Positions 45,901-60,900 are shown, counted from the first letter of the stretch. The stretch is DNA of 64,000 nucleotides from Limnoperna fortunei (GCA_944474755.1 OX104124.1:22604452-22668451); one strand, 5' to 3'. Notes: a model not told the origin generated them from the sequence alone. Program-made: numbers and translations.

Positions 45901-48900
45901 TTGCATACTGATCAAATATTTACACCTATGCAAGAGAGGCTGAATTATTGCTGCACAAGTGAGGAAAATTTATAATTTTTAAATTAAAATCATCTTGTTT
46001 GTAATATAGCAGATAGGTCATTTATCAGTAGTAAGACCCATTTTTGGTTATGGTTGTATAGCACAATCCATCTCACAGCACAGTTTCTAAATAAACATTT
46101 ATTAAAAAAGTGACTGAAATTTTCCAATTAGTTTTTTTTTTTGGTTATAAATTGATCATCACAAAGGTCCAACATAACCAGTTGGGTAAATTTTATTTAA
46201 GGAGTTATAAAATGCAGTTAGCTTAACTATTTTTTGTTTTGCACTTACATTGAAAAGTCAATGGTATGTTATTTTAACCATCTTTTAAGCTGCATGAAGC
46301 AAATCATTTAGTGAAGGTTAAGCTGAATGCGGATAAGTGGTACCAAAATAGAAATTGTTTAATTTAGTTAGATATTGGGTGTAGGAATGCTTCAAATTTC
46401 GCAGTGCGACTTGAACCCGCAGCCTTAGTGTTGACAGACCACATGATCAATAGAATATGACTGACTACCTTAACCACTCGGCCACCGAGGCCCCTAATGT
46501 GTTATGTTTTTTCTATTACAGTTTGTTTTAACGCAAACTTCTATTTAACTAATGTATAAAAGAAAGAAGAACTAGATAATCTGTACCGATATTCACCAAA
46601 GCAATGTTCTCTTTGTTACATTAATATTTTGTCTACTCATGTGTTATCAAAGGGCTCAATCATTAACATTCTCATATCATATAAGAATTTCATATTTTGT
46701 CCTGCCTGGACAAGTTTAGAGTTAAAACTGAAATGTTTGAGGGAACTACGACTGAAAATGAACTTTATTATTTTGATTTTAGATAGCATATTATATTGCC
46801 TTATAATGTGGTTTTCTATCACTAGTAAAGTTTGAGCTCATTAATAGATATTATTTTTAACTGGAACTGCTGTTTCTAGATTTTATACTTAGAAAATGAT
46901 TCAGTTTTGTCAATATAACAATTCTTACTTATTTTGTAGTTATCTCAGTAAATAAATATTATTTTCAAATTCAGTTTAGTATGTTTTAGTGCAGGATTTT
47001 TACAACTGTGGATCTTGTCTATTTTAATAAACAAAAACAAAGGAAGGGGAGGTACCATTTCTTGTTTAAATATTGATATTTTGGATGCCATTTTATCATT
47101 TAGCTAAAACAGTTGTCTTGTTTGCTTTAACTTAACTTATTTTTAAATTTCTACCGATTCAGATTACTAAACATTATATTGTTTCTTTCTTCAAAAAATA
47201 TTCACTCCAAAATTGACACAAAATTTCTCACATATGGTAACATACATGGAGCCATGCATAAAATCCATTTCTTCAAGGTTGACCTTCACTAAATTATGAA
47301 TCAGGTGATGCTGTAGTCAAAAGTAGTACTTTATAGCACTAAAGTAGTTCTTAACTTTCACATTGCAAATTTTTCTCATTCTAACTAAACTGTAAATCTG
47401 TTTAAATTGATATTTATGCGATGAAAAAACATTTTGAATGTGAAATGACTATTGATTTCCGCTGAGTATTAAATTTTGTAAAAAAATTCACAAACACCTG
47501 TTTCTACCATTCTGACAACCAAAACTATATTTGTGAAATAATTTTTTAAACATAGTAAAATTTTCTTATTAGACTTAAGTTTTGCCCATTCTGATATTTT
47601 AGAGATTACTTAGAAAAGGGGGATTGAACAAATTCACTGCCAGGAAATGTTATAATGGTCAGTTATGTAAATCATTTAGTAAAGGTCAATAAGAACCTAC
47701 TGACGAACTGTTAACTTGCACCATAAGAACAGCACAGGTGTTAAACTACTTTGATATGATCACAACTTTGTTTAGAGAGGTTCATGTTGCTTGTTTGTTG
47801 TTTGCTTGTAGTATATGTTACTAGGTGTGTTTTCGATAGCATTCTAGTAGCCTTTTCTTTGTAATTTTGTTCTTTTATAATGCCATTTTACCTCTAGATA
47901 TACTAGATAATAAGGATTCCAGTTGCCATTTGCATAATTTCAGTATACATTTGTAAAATTATCAACAATGATATAAATGGAATTTTAGTTCAACAAAGTA
48001 TTAACATCAGCTGGGCTCTTTATTTTAGTAACCTTGTATAATAAAAAGATTTAATCCTGGAATGTTTTCAAATAATATATCTTTTGCATAGTTTGTTACA
48101 AAGCAGCCAATCACAGTAGTGTTTTTATCTTTTTGAAGTTCTGAATACATGCCACCAGCTCATCATTGCAAATAGCAGACCCACAGACATCTAAATATTC
48201 TATGTTTTAACCTGATGCAACTAACTGCCCCATCAGTATCGAGATGTTTCAAGTCTGAACAATGAGAAACTATCTTTAAAATTCAGTTTGGGCTAATGCC
48301 TTCTGTTCCAATTTTAAGTTCTTTGAGAAATTGTAGATGACAAATTGCATCCACACATTGATCACTTATAAATGGGCAGTCATTAATCCACAAAGTTAAC
48401 AAGATAGGAGTTTCCTAAAGCAGTAAACACAGATTGTCCAATGAATATAATATTATACAGTCCAAGCTGTCTTAAAAAAAATAAAAAAATCTAACTAGTT
48501 TTTTTCTTAATTACAGAAAGAAACAATACTGGTTAATTGGCACAATCTATGCTTCCTTAATTATAAAATTCATTTTAATTTCTCTTTGCTTCAACACCAA
48601 GACCTATGTGTATCAAAACCATATAATAATGCTACATTATATATATTTATTACAGTTTTCTCTTTCTATACATGAGCAGAATGCCTTTTTCTAACACTAT
48701 TTTCAATGATCCTTGGGATGGTTCAATTACAATAACTATCTTGACAAAGATTTTTAAAACAGAAAATAAAAAATGTATACACTTTAGATACACAATTGTT
48801 TGTTTAATATCATTTTTGACTTAACAAAGATAATTGTTTATAGGCCAGTGACCAGAAAAGATATTCTGATGTTTTATACATCCTTTATTACTAAATCTTA

Positions 48901-51900
48901 AAGAAACTCTAACCTGTACCTATCAAATTCAGATTGATTGTAAAAATTGTCAATTGATAAAATAAACAGATGTCTTTTAAAGTAACAGTGTCTGTGATTT
49001 GATGGTCAAAATATAGGACAACTTCATAATATAGTCTTATATATCTAAAGCTAAAAATTATTAAAATGATGTTGGGGCTTATCAGTATCATTTGGTTACT
49101 CTAGTTGTATGACCAATTAAACTGTCAGTCCAATTATAATTTTTGCTGGTGATAAATACCAGATTTTAATAATGTTACTTTTAAATGTGCATGTTATAAC
49201 AGGTACTCGTGGACAGAACCCTCTCTTATTGTATTCTCTTGTGAGAAATCTTTATTGCCTTAAAATATATAATGTTCTTTGTTCCATTAATGTCTAACAA
49301 AAAACCAAGTTTATGACAAGTTCCCTGACAGGCAAATTGTCAGAAATTTTGTTTTTTATTTGTGGAACTATAATATGAAATGCTATCTCTGAAGCTAGTT
49401 ATAAACAAGTGTGGACTGTGAGCAAGCTCACAAAGGGATACCCCCCGCTTCGCTTCAAGTCCAATTATCTCCCCTGAATAATATCCGACAGCGATGAAAA
49501 TTCTTCATGCACATCTACCTATGATGTACTTTCTTCATGTAAAGTTTCATCAAAATCTGTCAAGCGGTTTAGGAGGAGAAGCGCTTACAAGGGATGTGGA
49601 CAGACGGACAGACAGACAGACAGACGGACAGACAGACAGGGTGATTCCTATATACCCCCCAAACTAGTTTGCGGGGGGGTATAAACAAATAATTCAAGCT
49701 AAACACATAAAAAAATTGATTTGTTAAAGACAATTTTCCATAATACAAATTAAAGGAATGAAAATTGGACATTGTCGAACACTAAGTAATTTTAACAAAC
49801 AACAAACAATACAAATAATAAAAACCAAGTGAACTCCATAAACTTCTTCAAGTCTAAAATTACCAAGATCTCATTCAAATGTGTGACAATTTGAAGCTAC
49901 TGTTTTACAGTCATCTGGTATTTATCACTGGCAAAAATTATAATTGGACTGACAATTTAATTGGTCATACAGCTCCTGTAACCAAATGATACTGATAAGC
50001 CCCAACATCATTTTGATGCAGATTTTTAGATTTAGATGTAAGACTGAATAAACATATTTCTGTAAACAATATTTTGTTCCAAAAAATTATAACAGGTTTG
50101 CCCAAACAAAACAATTGGCATTGCAAAAATATGAATTGAATGAAGTTACGATATTGGCAGCTCCTAATAAAATAAAAAAAACTGCATGTTAAAACGAGTA
50201 ACAATTTAGAGATATTTGTTTAAAGTGTAAATATAAAGTAATTTTAAACTGTTAATTATATAGAATAACAGCATTATTTAATAGAGACATATTAATGCAG
50301 GTTATTGAATGGCCTGCATTGTAAGTTGCTGAAGGTGAGACATATACGGGTTTCTGGCAGCAGAGTTGGAGATGTTAATTCTGGACATTTTTCTTTATAG
50401 AATAAAAATAGGGTCCAATTTGATAGAGGACTCTATTGAATATTGCCTTCTTAATAATTTTCTCAGGTCTTATGTTTAACAAAGTCCTGCTGTGGCAAAT
50501 CAGATGAGAACAACAAACATTGACTTTGTATAGGACCATACAATGAACATTATATCAAGTTTGGTTTAAACACCAAATTAAAATGTAAAAGTTTACAGAC
50601 AATGACAGATGTAAAGTGATGAGCTCACTTCACCCTTAGAGATTACAATCATTGTCAGTTTATGTTGAAATTAAGCACACTTTGCTCGAAGTCGGACTTT
50701 AATTCGCAATCTCAACTACTTTAACTACTGTGCCACAATAGTCAAACATACTCCTGTGCCATATACCAGCTTCAGATTCTATATGCAAATAAATTTTGTC
50801 ACTTATCACTGAAGTTCAGCAGAGGAAACTAAAATTTGTTTCATAATTGTCATACAATGCACTTATGTTACATCTGGATAAAGATAATCAAATCTGTCAT
50901 TCTGTCAGGGGTGGGGTTTGTTTTCTCAGGGTCCCCCAGCTTCCTCCCCCAATAAAAACTGGACGCCATGATAAAGCTGAAAAATTGCTGAAAGTGGTGT
51001 TAAACAACATTTAAACAAAAAAAACCCCAAACAAATCTGTCATTCTGAAATTCTTTAGTATGTGTTGAACAAATATGTTAAAAGGATTCATGTTACAAAT
51101 GCATTCTTTTTGTTCTTACTTATTACTCTATTGTATGTGTTAAATAAATGTGTTACTAAAAAAGGTTTCAAGTGCAGCAGCAATTTAGTTTTCCCATTTA
51201 TTTGATTTACATGTATGTAATTAATTTAATTTTATTTGATTTAAGCCAATTGAATCTTTTGAGAGAGCAACAAGCCAATAATATGTAAGCCCCCCCACCC
51301 CACCCCCATAATGGGGTACAATAATAGTATGTACTGACAAAATAAAACAATACACAAGATATAGACACATCAATTGTCATTGTAAATTGTTTAATTTTTA
51401 TGTACACCATTATGTAAATATTGAATAGACTGTAAATACTACATGTACATTTATGTGTAAGACTATTTAGGGACTTGCACCTCAATAAGAGAGATTGACA
51501 GATTTTACATGAATAAGAATTAAACTGAGGGAAGCGCGAGAAAAAAATGTGTTTTTGAAAGAAAGATGTATCATTAGTAAAAGGTTTTAAAAAAAGTTGT
51601 GGGAAAGTATGCTAATTTATAACAATAAGTTAATCTTCCAGATTGTTTGATATACTTATGACAACTTTTACTATTTAAGATTGTAATTGTCACTATAAGA
51701 GAGTTTTTCATTCAATAATATGTTCAATTTGATCATTTCATTATAGTTATTCCAAAAAGTAGAATAATATAATATGCTAGGCAACCAAAAAAACTGTTGG
51801 TTGTCTTTTCATTTACACATGCAATTTAGGCAAGATGGGTTATCAACCAACAAATTTATTTAACAAAAGATAATTTAGTTAACTAGCTTCATTATACAAC

Positions 51901-54900
51901 TGACAATGGATAATCTTAAGTTTTCTTGTTCGACAATCAAAATATTTAAAGAGTTCTTTTTTAGGTTTATAAACTTTATTAAGTTTAACAATACTAATTT
52001 ACAGACATGTCATTTTCTTGCCCTAAGGTAAAACAGTTCCATAGTCTGTTTACAGATGGAACAAGTGTGGACTGTAAGCACACTCACAAAGGGATACCCC
52101 CCGATTCGCTTTCAAGTCCAATTCACTTCCCTGAATAATATCCGACGGCAACGAAAAATGCTTCATGCACATCTACATATGATATACTTCCTTCATGTAA
52201 AGTTTCATCAAAATCTGTCAAACGGTTTAGGAGAAGTTGCGCTTACGAAGTCTCCTACTAAGTACTATATTTATAAAGTCTTAGTCCAATTATCTCCCCT
52301 GAACAATATCCGACACGACGTAAATTCTTCATGCACAACTACATATGATGTACTTCCTTCATGTAAAGTTTCATCAAAATCTGTCAGGCGGTTTAGGAGA
52401 AGCGCTTAAAAGGGATGTGCACAGACGGATAGACAGAGAGACAGACAGGGTGATTCCTATATACCCCCAAACAAGTTTGTGGATGGTATAATAAAATAAT
52501 GATAACAGACTGTCCTGCACTAAGGAGAAATATATTTTAGCCTGACTTGCCTCAAGTCATACTCATGCTGTCTTTATGTAACTAGATCATACATATAAGA
52601 AGGAGATAGCTCAATAATAATTTTTAAAATATAATGTGTTAATGTTTTTTATACTCTGCCTTACAAAGTGGTGAGGTCTGTTTTGATAAGTGTATGTCCA
52701 TCCGTTGGACTTCCCCATGGTTTCCTCTTGAAAACGTGTCCAAGTATTTGCTTACATTTGCACAGCTGTTAAGTACTATAAAATGAAGATCAAGTGTAAT
52801 TTTTATCACAATCCCATTTGTAGTTTTTGATTTAAGCCAATTTAGCTTATGTCCCAATACCCGGTAGATGCCCAATTGTATTACATATAACTGACAGTCA
52901 AAATTTAATTAACGTATGTGTATAATTCTTTAATTGGCATAGTGTGTCCAGCTTCTATATGTACACTGTATACTAAATATTGTCATCCTACCATGTATGG
53001 TTACAGAGGAACTGCCTTAATCCAAAAACTTTAATGTAGGTTGTGAAATTGAGGTCAAGGTCAGGTGGTAGGTGACTGACTGGCAAGTACTCGTCATAAG
53101 CTACCACTGGACCAAATTTGATGTACTTAGGGTTTAAGCTTACAAAGATATAAAGCAAAATTTTAAGTGTTCACGCTGCTGCTGCTGGAATCCCATATAT
53201 ATGTTTCGCCTCCAGTGACTATCGTCGCAGGCTAGACAAACACAATCATACAAAGGTGTTTACATAGACTTCGTTACTTTACTAAGTCATCCAAACACAA
53301 ATATTTCAAAATTAACATTAATACCTCTGTGGGAAGAGAGAGCAGATACATACTTCAGCTCAAATTTATTTATAGCGGACCACATGAAACCTTTCCTGAG
53401 TATAAGCTGGTTTTGCTCAGGGTATGTAGATTTTAGGAAGATGAACTGTCCTATTGTTTAAATACAATAGGTATTGTTCTCTCTGCAGTTTGTTCTATTG
53501 GAGCTTTAAATTAGTCCGGAGAAATCAATCATCCATTTATTAATTTTCCTATTTCAAAAACAAAATTCCTCCTTATGAAAATACATGAACCTACATTGAT
53601 TGTAGGGAGGAATTGTTATGCAATTCTGAACCAAAATAAACTGAACAGTATTATTTGATATGTATCGTTTGAAGATAAATTGTCTATACAATGTTTTGAA
53701 GAAAAATTTCACAATCTAGTTTACAATTTTTTCAAATAATAAGATTGAAACAGATGAAAAATGAAAAATTTGTCATTAAATTTCACAAAATATCTGCTGA
53801 AATTTTTTATGATCTATAGTTACGCTTTCTGTATCATTACTGTACAGGCCCCACCCCACTCCTGGAGAGAGCTGCTCATACTTATATATAAAGCATTAGC
53901 ATACAAGTTTTATTGAAAGTAAGATTTTACAACAAATATAAACATAAGCTCTGTAGAGCTTTTAGCCGACTATATAGCACTAGTCACCATGTATGGTAAG
54001 TAGAGGTCATGGGAGCAGTCAGTAATATCCAGTAAAATTCATTGGAAAAGTGTTTGTTTTTTATGGAAAACCAATTTATTTTGTTTTAATGAAAACATAT
54101 GAGTGCCATCAAGATATGGAATTAAGGGATATGGCAAAAAAATCTATGCATATACAATAGATCAAATAAAATAGAAATTTTTCTTTAGAAGTCATTTACA
54201 TTAATTGTTGCAATAACAACTTGCTCTTACTAAGAGGGGGCCTCGGTGGCCGATTGGTTAAGGTAGTTCGGCTACTATTGATCACATGATCGCGGGTTCG
54301 ATTCTCACTGCGGGCAGGGTGTACTCGACTCCAATCGTAACTGACAAGGATTGCAAGTTTTCCTTTGCAAGTTGGGGTTCTCTCCGTGTTCTCCGACTTC
54401 CTACCCCAATAAAAACTGAACGCCATGATAAAGCTGAAAAATTGCTGAAAGTGTCGTTATAATACCATTCAAACAAAAAAATCTTACTAAGAGTGTCACC
54501 AGTAAGTATAGCATATATTATTTCATAAGGGTGTTCAATTTTTTTTACATCAAAATTAATCAATGAATGTTTGATTTTCCCTGTCAGATTTAAAGTACCC
54601 ATTGAATAAACTCCACTGAGAACAATATGTATTGTATTTAAACAATGGAACAGTTCATCTTTCAAAAAATTTAAATACCCTGACCAACACCAACATATAC
54701 TCAGGAAAGGTTTCATGTGGTCCTCTATAATACACCATTGGCAAAGCTCATCCTCACAATTCCGGGGTTCATACACATGGACTTTGGATGATGGGCCAAA
54801 CTGTCTTCATAAAAAAAGCATATGCCACTTTTTTTTTTAAATTTGTAAAAGAAAATATACAAGGTATATTTGCAGAATCTATGCATAAAATACACCCCAA

Positions 54901-57900
54901 CTTCTTTTTGCTTAAAGACTGAGATATAGGTAACTACTATAAAAATGTACTAAACTCATGTAAAAGGCAGTTTTTCTCTTTCTATACATAAAAAAATGTC
55001 CTATTATCTCAGCATTTTTTCAGCATCCTTAACATGGTTTAATTAGCTTAATCATTTAGGCATTTATTAAGATTTACTTGAATAATCTTAGTTGTGACAG
55101 TGTTTGTTTAATATCATTTTTGACAGAACAAAGAAGTGTTTATTGACCAATGACCTGTTCAGATATGTTAATGTTTCAGACATCTTTAACTTGTCCATAC
55201 TCCATAGTGATACTACAAAACCATCGATAACAAAAACCAAGATGTCTGTTCAAGTGGCAGTAAAAGTAACTAAAAACTGGTTAGAATATGGACAGACTCA
55301 TATTAAACATTCAGTACAATATTTAGTTTCAAGAACTTTCAACAATTTGTTAATGCAGAATGATCAACATAAAAAATATGTTGTGTATGAAAGAGAAAAT
55401 AAACTGATGATATTAGTACATTGAAGACTGTAAAAGTAAAAATATGGGGGAATAAAAAATCATGCATGTTATTATAAATGGTGTGTGTGACCTAAAAATG
55501 ATGGTGGGGAAGGGTTAATTTAATTTGGTAATAATAAACAGTAATCTTGGTGATTTGTGGGACTATAAGACTTAATTATGGGCAAATGTTGTTCAAAATT
55601 ATGTATTAGATTATCAGTCATTGGACTTCGGCACAGTGCAAAATTGCAACTGTAGCAATGTGAGAAATAAAGAAATTGTTTCTACTAAAAGCAAACCCAA
55701 AGTTGGGTAAAATAAACTTTGTTTCAGTAATTGCATTGCATGGGATGGGGCTATTGAGGTCAGTAAGGTATAGTTTGAAAGCTGAAGATATTGATCAGTG
55801 TTAAATGAATAGTTCAGTCATTCAATTTTCCATATATACATCTTTAAGCATTATTTAATGCCTCATTACTTAAAAAGGAAATACATGAAAATGATACTTA
55901 TTTCATGTTAGTTCTTACCATACCATGGAATTGTATGCATGTATATAGGAACATTTGAAATTAATAACAAAGATGTACAAATGATGTATAATGATTGTCC
56001 TGTCAATTTTATTAAATAAAGACAATTCCAGTGTTTTACAGTGTAATATAGTTTAAACTCCAAAACTACATAAGTCTGCATTGTAAAATTAACTGAGATT
56101 TTAAATGTTGGTCTATTTGTCAATTCTGTTTCTGTCATTCCTTGATTGCAGTAACATTTATTCAGAATATTAAAATGACTGTTTGGCATTCTAGTTGAAT
56201 AATTTCCAAGTTGTAATGGAACAAAAAGCACTTAACTCCACCCCTGTTTTGTTGATATCAAAAAGATGTAATTATTATGAAAATCTTTATTTTACATTCA
56301 ATACCAATCTTATTAAAATTAAATCTTTCACAAGCTCCCCTTTTTGTTATTGTCCCTTAACATCCACAATAACAAAAACTGGGGGGGGGGGGAGCTTGTG
56401 AAAGATTAAATTTTAATTAGATTGATTCAATACCAAAGATGATACTGTTAATAAAAAGGGGAGATAAGATTTTTGCACCCTAGATTTTCAAATCAACACC
56501 ATTTTGATAATGTATTATAAATATTCATTATATAATTATATAATATTTAAGGATTAACTACAAAAATTATGTGCAAAACAGAAATTTTGTTATCCCTTGA
56601 TGGAGAAAAAAAAATTTTTTTGTAGTTAATACTTATAAATAAATTCAAACAATAGAATAAACTCAAAAATTTTATTTTTGTAACTGGACATTTTTTAAAA
56701 AAGAGCTCAACACAAAAACTGTTAGTTTCCCATGGAGTAATATATGACGTCAAATGGCTCCTGTCTCCATGACGATCAAATTGTTTTCCATCCTCTGATA
56801 GAAAATATTTTCCAGCCAATCAAAAGTCGGTATTCTCGCAAAATTTATTTATATGACATAAATAATAGATTTAAAAAAAAATCTATTCAACTTTTCAATA
56901 TTATGGTCTAAATTTTATGTTTAAAAAAAGTAAATTATCCATCTTGTTAATTTTTGCATAAAATGTTAGCATACAGTTGTATTGATAAATTAATCAGGAT
57001 AGTTAATGAATCGGTGTGATTAATTGGTACTGGTCATTTTTTATTGATCTCACTTCAGCTGATCACTGTACAGGTATTAATTATCAGCAACTATTTTCCA
57101 AAACTTTAGTATCTCGAATAAACATTCAAAATAGAACATTTAAGTGATAATGACAAAGTTCCGTGTTTTGGTTATCACCTCAGTACCTTAGGTGCTTAAA
57201 AGTACTGTGGAACAAAGTTTTAAAGCGACCACCACTGTTAAAGACAGTTTCCCTTGCATATTTTTCAACTTCAGTAACACTGAGGAGGGACAAAAAATAC
57301 AATTAAAAAAGAAACAGTGATGATTAGTTTCAATTTATTTATTCACTATTGCAGAAGAAACTTAATACAGCTGTTAAAGAATATAAACATTATTTTCTAC
57401 TGCTATTACAGGGTACACCTCATCTTATCTGATGATTCATTAACAAGTGGTTACTGAAAGTTTTATTATAAAACCACTTCCATAAAACTGATAAGAATGT
57501 AGATAGCCATAAAATATTTCTACTGTTCACATGTAATACTGCCTTATCTTACTTCAAACTTTACATGTAATGAATGGTAAAATTACATGTGTTTTTAAAT
57601 GATTTATTACTAAAGGTCACTGAAAAAATTACATGGAGTCTGGTGTTGCAAGTGTAATGATTTGTACTGTATGCACAAGCATAAATAAGAAATATAAGTT
57701 ATCAATTCGCTTATGTTTTTTTAATTTGCAAATTTATGAGACAAAAAAGAAACTTACTACGAAAACACTGTACATGTTTAAAATGGCCATTACATCCCCC
57801 CGACTTTGTAAATGTACACTGTGAAATATGGTTTTCCCATCCATCACATGTTAACGAATTAACAGCAAACAAATTTGAAGGGAATTCAATATATGGTACA

Positions 57901-60900
57901 TGAATTATTAATGGTTGTGTGTCCCTGTAAAGGAATTGGAATCAATTAGGTGAATTTGTATTCTGTACGAGACAAAAACTTATCAATATGTAGTTAACAA
58001 TAAATATGTATAAAAAACTATATATGCAATTAATGGCAAAACAGAGGAAAAACCTCGTGTCAAAGCAACATCTACAATTATTGCGAATCAAATGTATTTC
58101 ATAAAAATTATTAACCTTTAGTTTCCATTACGTGATGTTACCGTGTCAAGTTATTTAAAGATAGAAGCTAGCCTTTTACTACTTTAAAAATTACAAGTTA
58201 CAAATGAAATCCATATCAATTTCGGAATTCAAAGTAAAACAACAAAATGTAAAGTTCAACGATCAATATTCTCATCCAAAGCAAATTAACTGAGTTCAGG
58301 CATATGACAAACACAAATGATTTGGATAACATAAACATCAGATTGTAAAATAAATGAATTTTACGTATATCCAGTTGCTGCATTGCATACCACTCTGGCT
58401 TCGTTGCTAGATATTGAATTATCACACAGACTTCCCCAATTCTGTCCATCGTATATGTCAACACGCCCTTCTAAGCTTGTTGGTCCACCATTTAATTTCA
58501 CTTGAATACCCCCTGGGAATTAAAATATAGGTTGTAAGTTAACCGGTGTATTGATAAATATTGTTAAAATAATTTATAAACATTTAATTTATAAGTCTTA
58601 TAGGTAACTAAATTAATAATTACATAAAATTTATCTCTTCAGACAACAATATAATTTGAATTACATTTAGTATGTAACAGATTTTTCAGCATACGTTACT
58701 TCAACTTTTACTACGGGCAACTTTACTTAGCAGCTGGGCTGCACTTGAAGTTTTGTTGAGTGCAAGCCCATGGCTATGTATAGTCGCCTGTATAGTAAAG
58801 ACTGGTAAACTCTCTGGGAATTTGCACGTAGACGAAATAACTAGTAATATGTTCGACGTGCCAAAACGCGCCAAAGTTGAAGGGGGAAATAATTAGTTAT
58901 TTGTTCGACGTGCAAAAGCGCGCCAATTTAAAAGGGTTTCTCAGTTATAACTACACACTCCCTTTGGTTTTGTTTGTGTTTAGTATAATGATACATTTGT
59001 GACCTCGAATTGACTTCATGTAATATTCACATTATAAAATCTCAAAAGAGTAATTTCTCCTCGGTCCTGTGGACCTCGAAAAACTCTTTCTTGATTTAAA
59101 AATTATGGATATTATCTCCAATAAAGGCAGGATTGTATATTTTTACATGCACATTATATATTTTTTTTAAAGAACCCCCGATGGTCGAGTGGTTAACTAC
59201 TACTATTGATCAAGTGCCTATCCACACTTAGGTCACAGGGTGCTCAAGACTGCTTATTGTATGCTCAACTTTAACCTTTATTGAGAAATATGAACGAAGT
59301 ACCATAAAAACTTGCTCCATGGTACAGAAAAATTGCTGTCAGTGGCTTTTCAAACAAACAAGCAATTTTAATTCTAAAAAGAAAATAGTAAATAACATTC
59401 ATATATCTTAGTTTATATATCTGATTGTTTTCAACAACCCATAGATCCCTTTCTAGTTTGTGTATTTGTTTTGCCAAAATTGCAAATCGCTAAATGAAAT
59501 GCCATTCTGTAAGAACGAAAGCACAGAAATTACAATAATTGATGTAATACGGTTTGTTAAAACAGGTGAAAAAGTTGTAGATATAGCTGTTATTTGTGCA
59601 ATATAGTCAAAGAACGCAGACCAATTTTCATACAGTAATGTCATATGACTATATGTGAAACAACTAGCTTTGCAAAAGAAATAATTTTAAATGCAGTACT
59701 TAACCTGTGCAGTGAACTCCAACTGCCTGGTCTGTGCACGCCTGTTTGTCGAGTGAAGCTTTACAGATACCAATATTTGATTCTTGTCCGTTGCATTGTA
59801 ATGACCCAATTAATATTGCAAATCCGTTTTTTGGAATGGAGAAAGACCTTCCTTTTACATGCCTTAAAAAGGAAGAAAATTTAAATAAGATAATTTTGAT
59901 ACTAATAATCAACCGCTGAAATGGAATGCAAGTAATCTTTAATGATATGTTGACAAATGTTTTCAACAAAAAATAATATGACATGTCCAACTTTGGTTCA
60001 AAGTTCAGTCATTTATCGGAGGGTTAGAAACAGTATGTTCAACTAGAAACCTTATGTCAAGAATCGCTAATTGCTGGTTTCTCCTAATTTGTTTGTCAAT
60101 AAGTCTTAAGAGTTTATAAAAATGAAGGAAACGTTACATGTCAATCAATGAGATTTATGCAAAGACGATGATCCTACATATCCCTAAGAACAAACAACTC
60201 TAATTCAAATTTTAGTTGAATAATATATGATTCTCTCTTAACTATTGTTATGTCACAAAATGATAAAATAAATCTATTAATTATTTTTAACAGTAATATT
60301 CCAAATAAAAAGCATAATTCAAAAACTAACTTATATTGTAACATTCTGCAAACAACGTTTGTGTTAAAATTATTCCAGTGCAGCCAACAAAAAGAACCCC
60401 AAAGATTGTTATAGTATACTTCAAGTCGTCCAATCCCTGGTTGATTTCCACCAACAAGCCTGATTTTTTCAGTATCTACAACAAATATAATTTTCCCAAT
60501 TCGATAGCAACTCTATATTTATTTGATTAAAGCTTGTTATGATATAATTATAAATTCAACAGAAGCCATGTTATCCAGAGAAATATTCCACAGTAATGTT
60601 TTTACTTTGCATTCTTTTTCTTTTAGGTCGCTCAGAATTGAATGGATATAAATGTATATGAAAAAGGGCTCAATATCTGAAGGAAAATCTCGCGAACGTG
60701 ACACAGATATCTATAGTAAAGTCTAACTCTCGTGTTATTACCAACTAAATGTAGCTTAAATTGACGCTTAAGATAGACAAATAAAATATAATTTACAGTT
60801 ACTTTCAGCTTTTAAGTAACCAGACTTAAGGGCGGTATGAATCGGCTTACAGGTATAATAACCAACTCATGATTCATTAATTGTTTTTTCTGATAGAAGG

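Larger units (their letters stand above)
38750..57669. mobile_element. Candidate 18.9-kb terminal-inverted-repeat element filling an intron
   Basis: The 305-bp inverted arms lie at the two extremes of the intron between the last SRCR exon (57758) and the first CUB exon (38605). Outer ends read CAGTAC..GTACTG, with TATGTA on the left and TATGCA on the right as a likely 6-bp target duplication with one mismatch. The interior has no frame above about 165 codons, but holds an LRR relic, two SINEs and several nested repeats. The size fits Polinton/Maverick-like or other giant DNA transposons, yet none of their genes was recognised and the ends are not the AG usual for Polintons. Alternative: two unrelated insertions of one 305-bp repeat in opposite orientation. 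Confidence 0.5.

Noticed and set aside
54282..54776. 164-codon minus-strand frame
   Set aside because: Its second half is the complement of a SINE and its first half lies in one arm of an inverted repeat; no domain was recognised.
38750..57669. Direct assignment of the giant insert to Polintons/Mavericks
   Set aside because: Size, arm length and a 6-bp duplication would fit, but no PolB, integrase, protease, ATPase or capsid frame was recognised and the ends are not AG.
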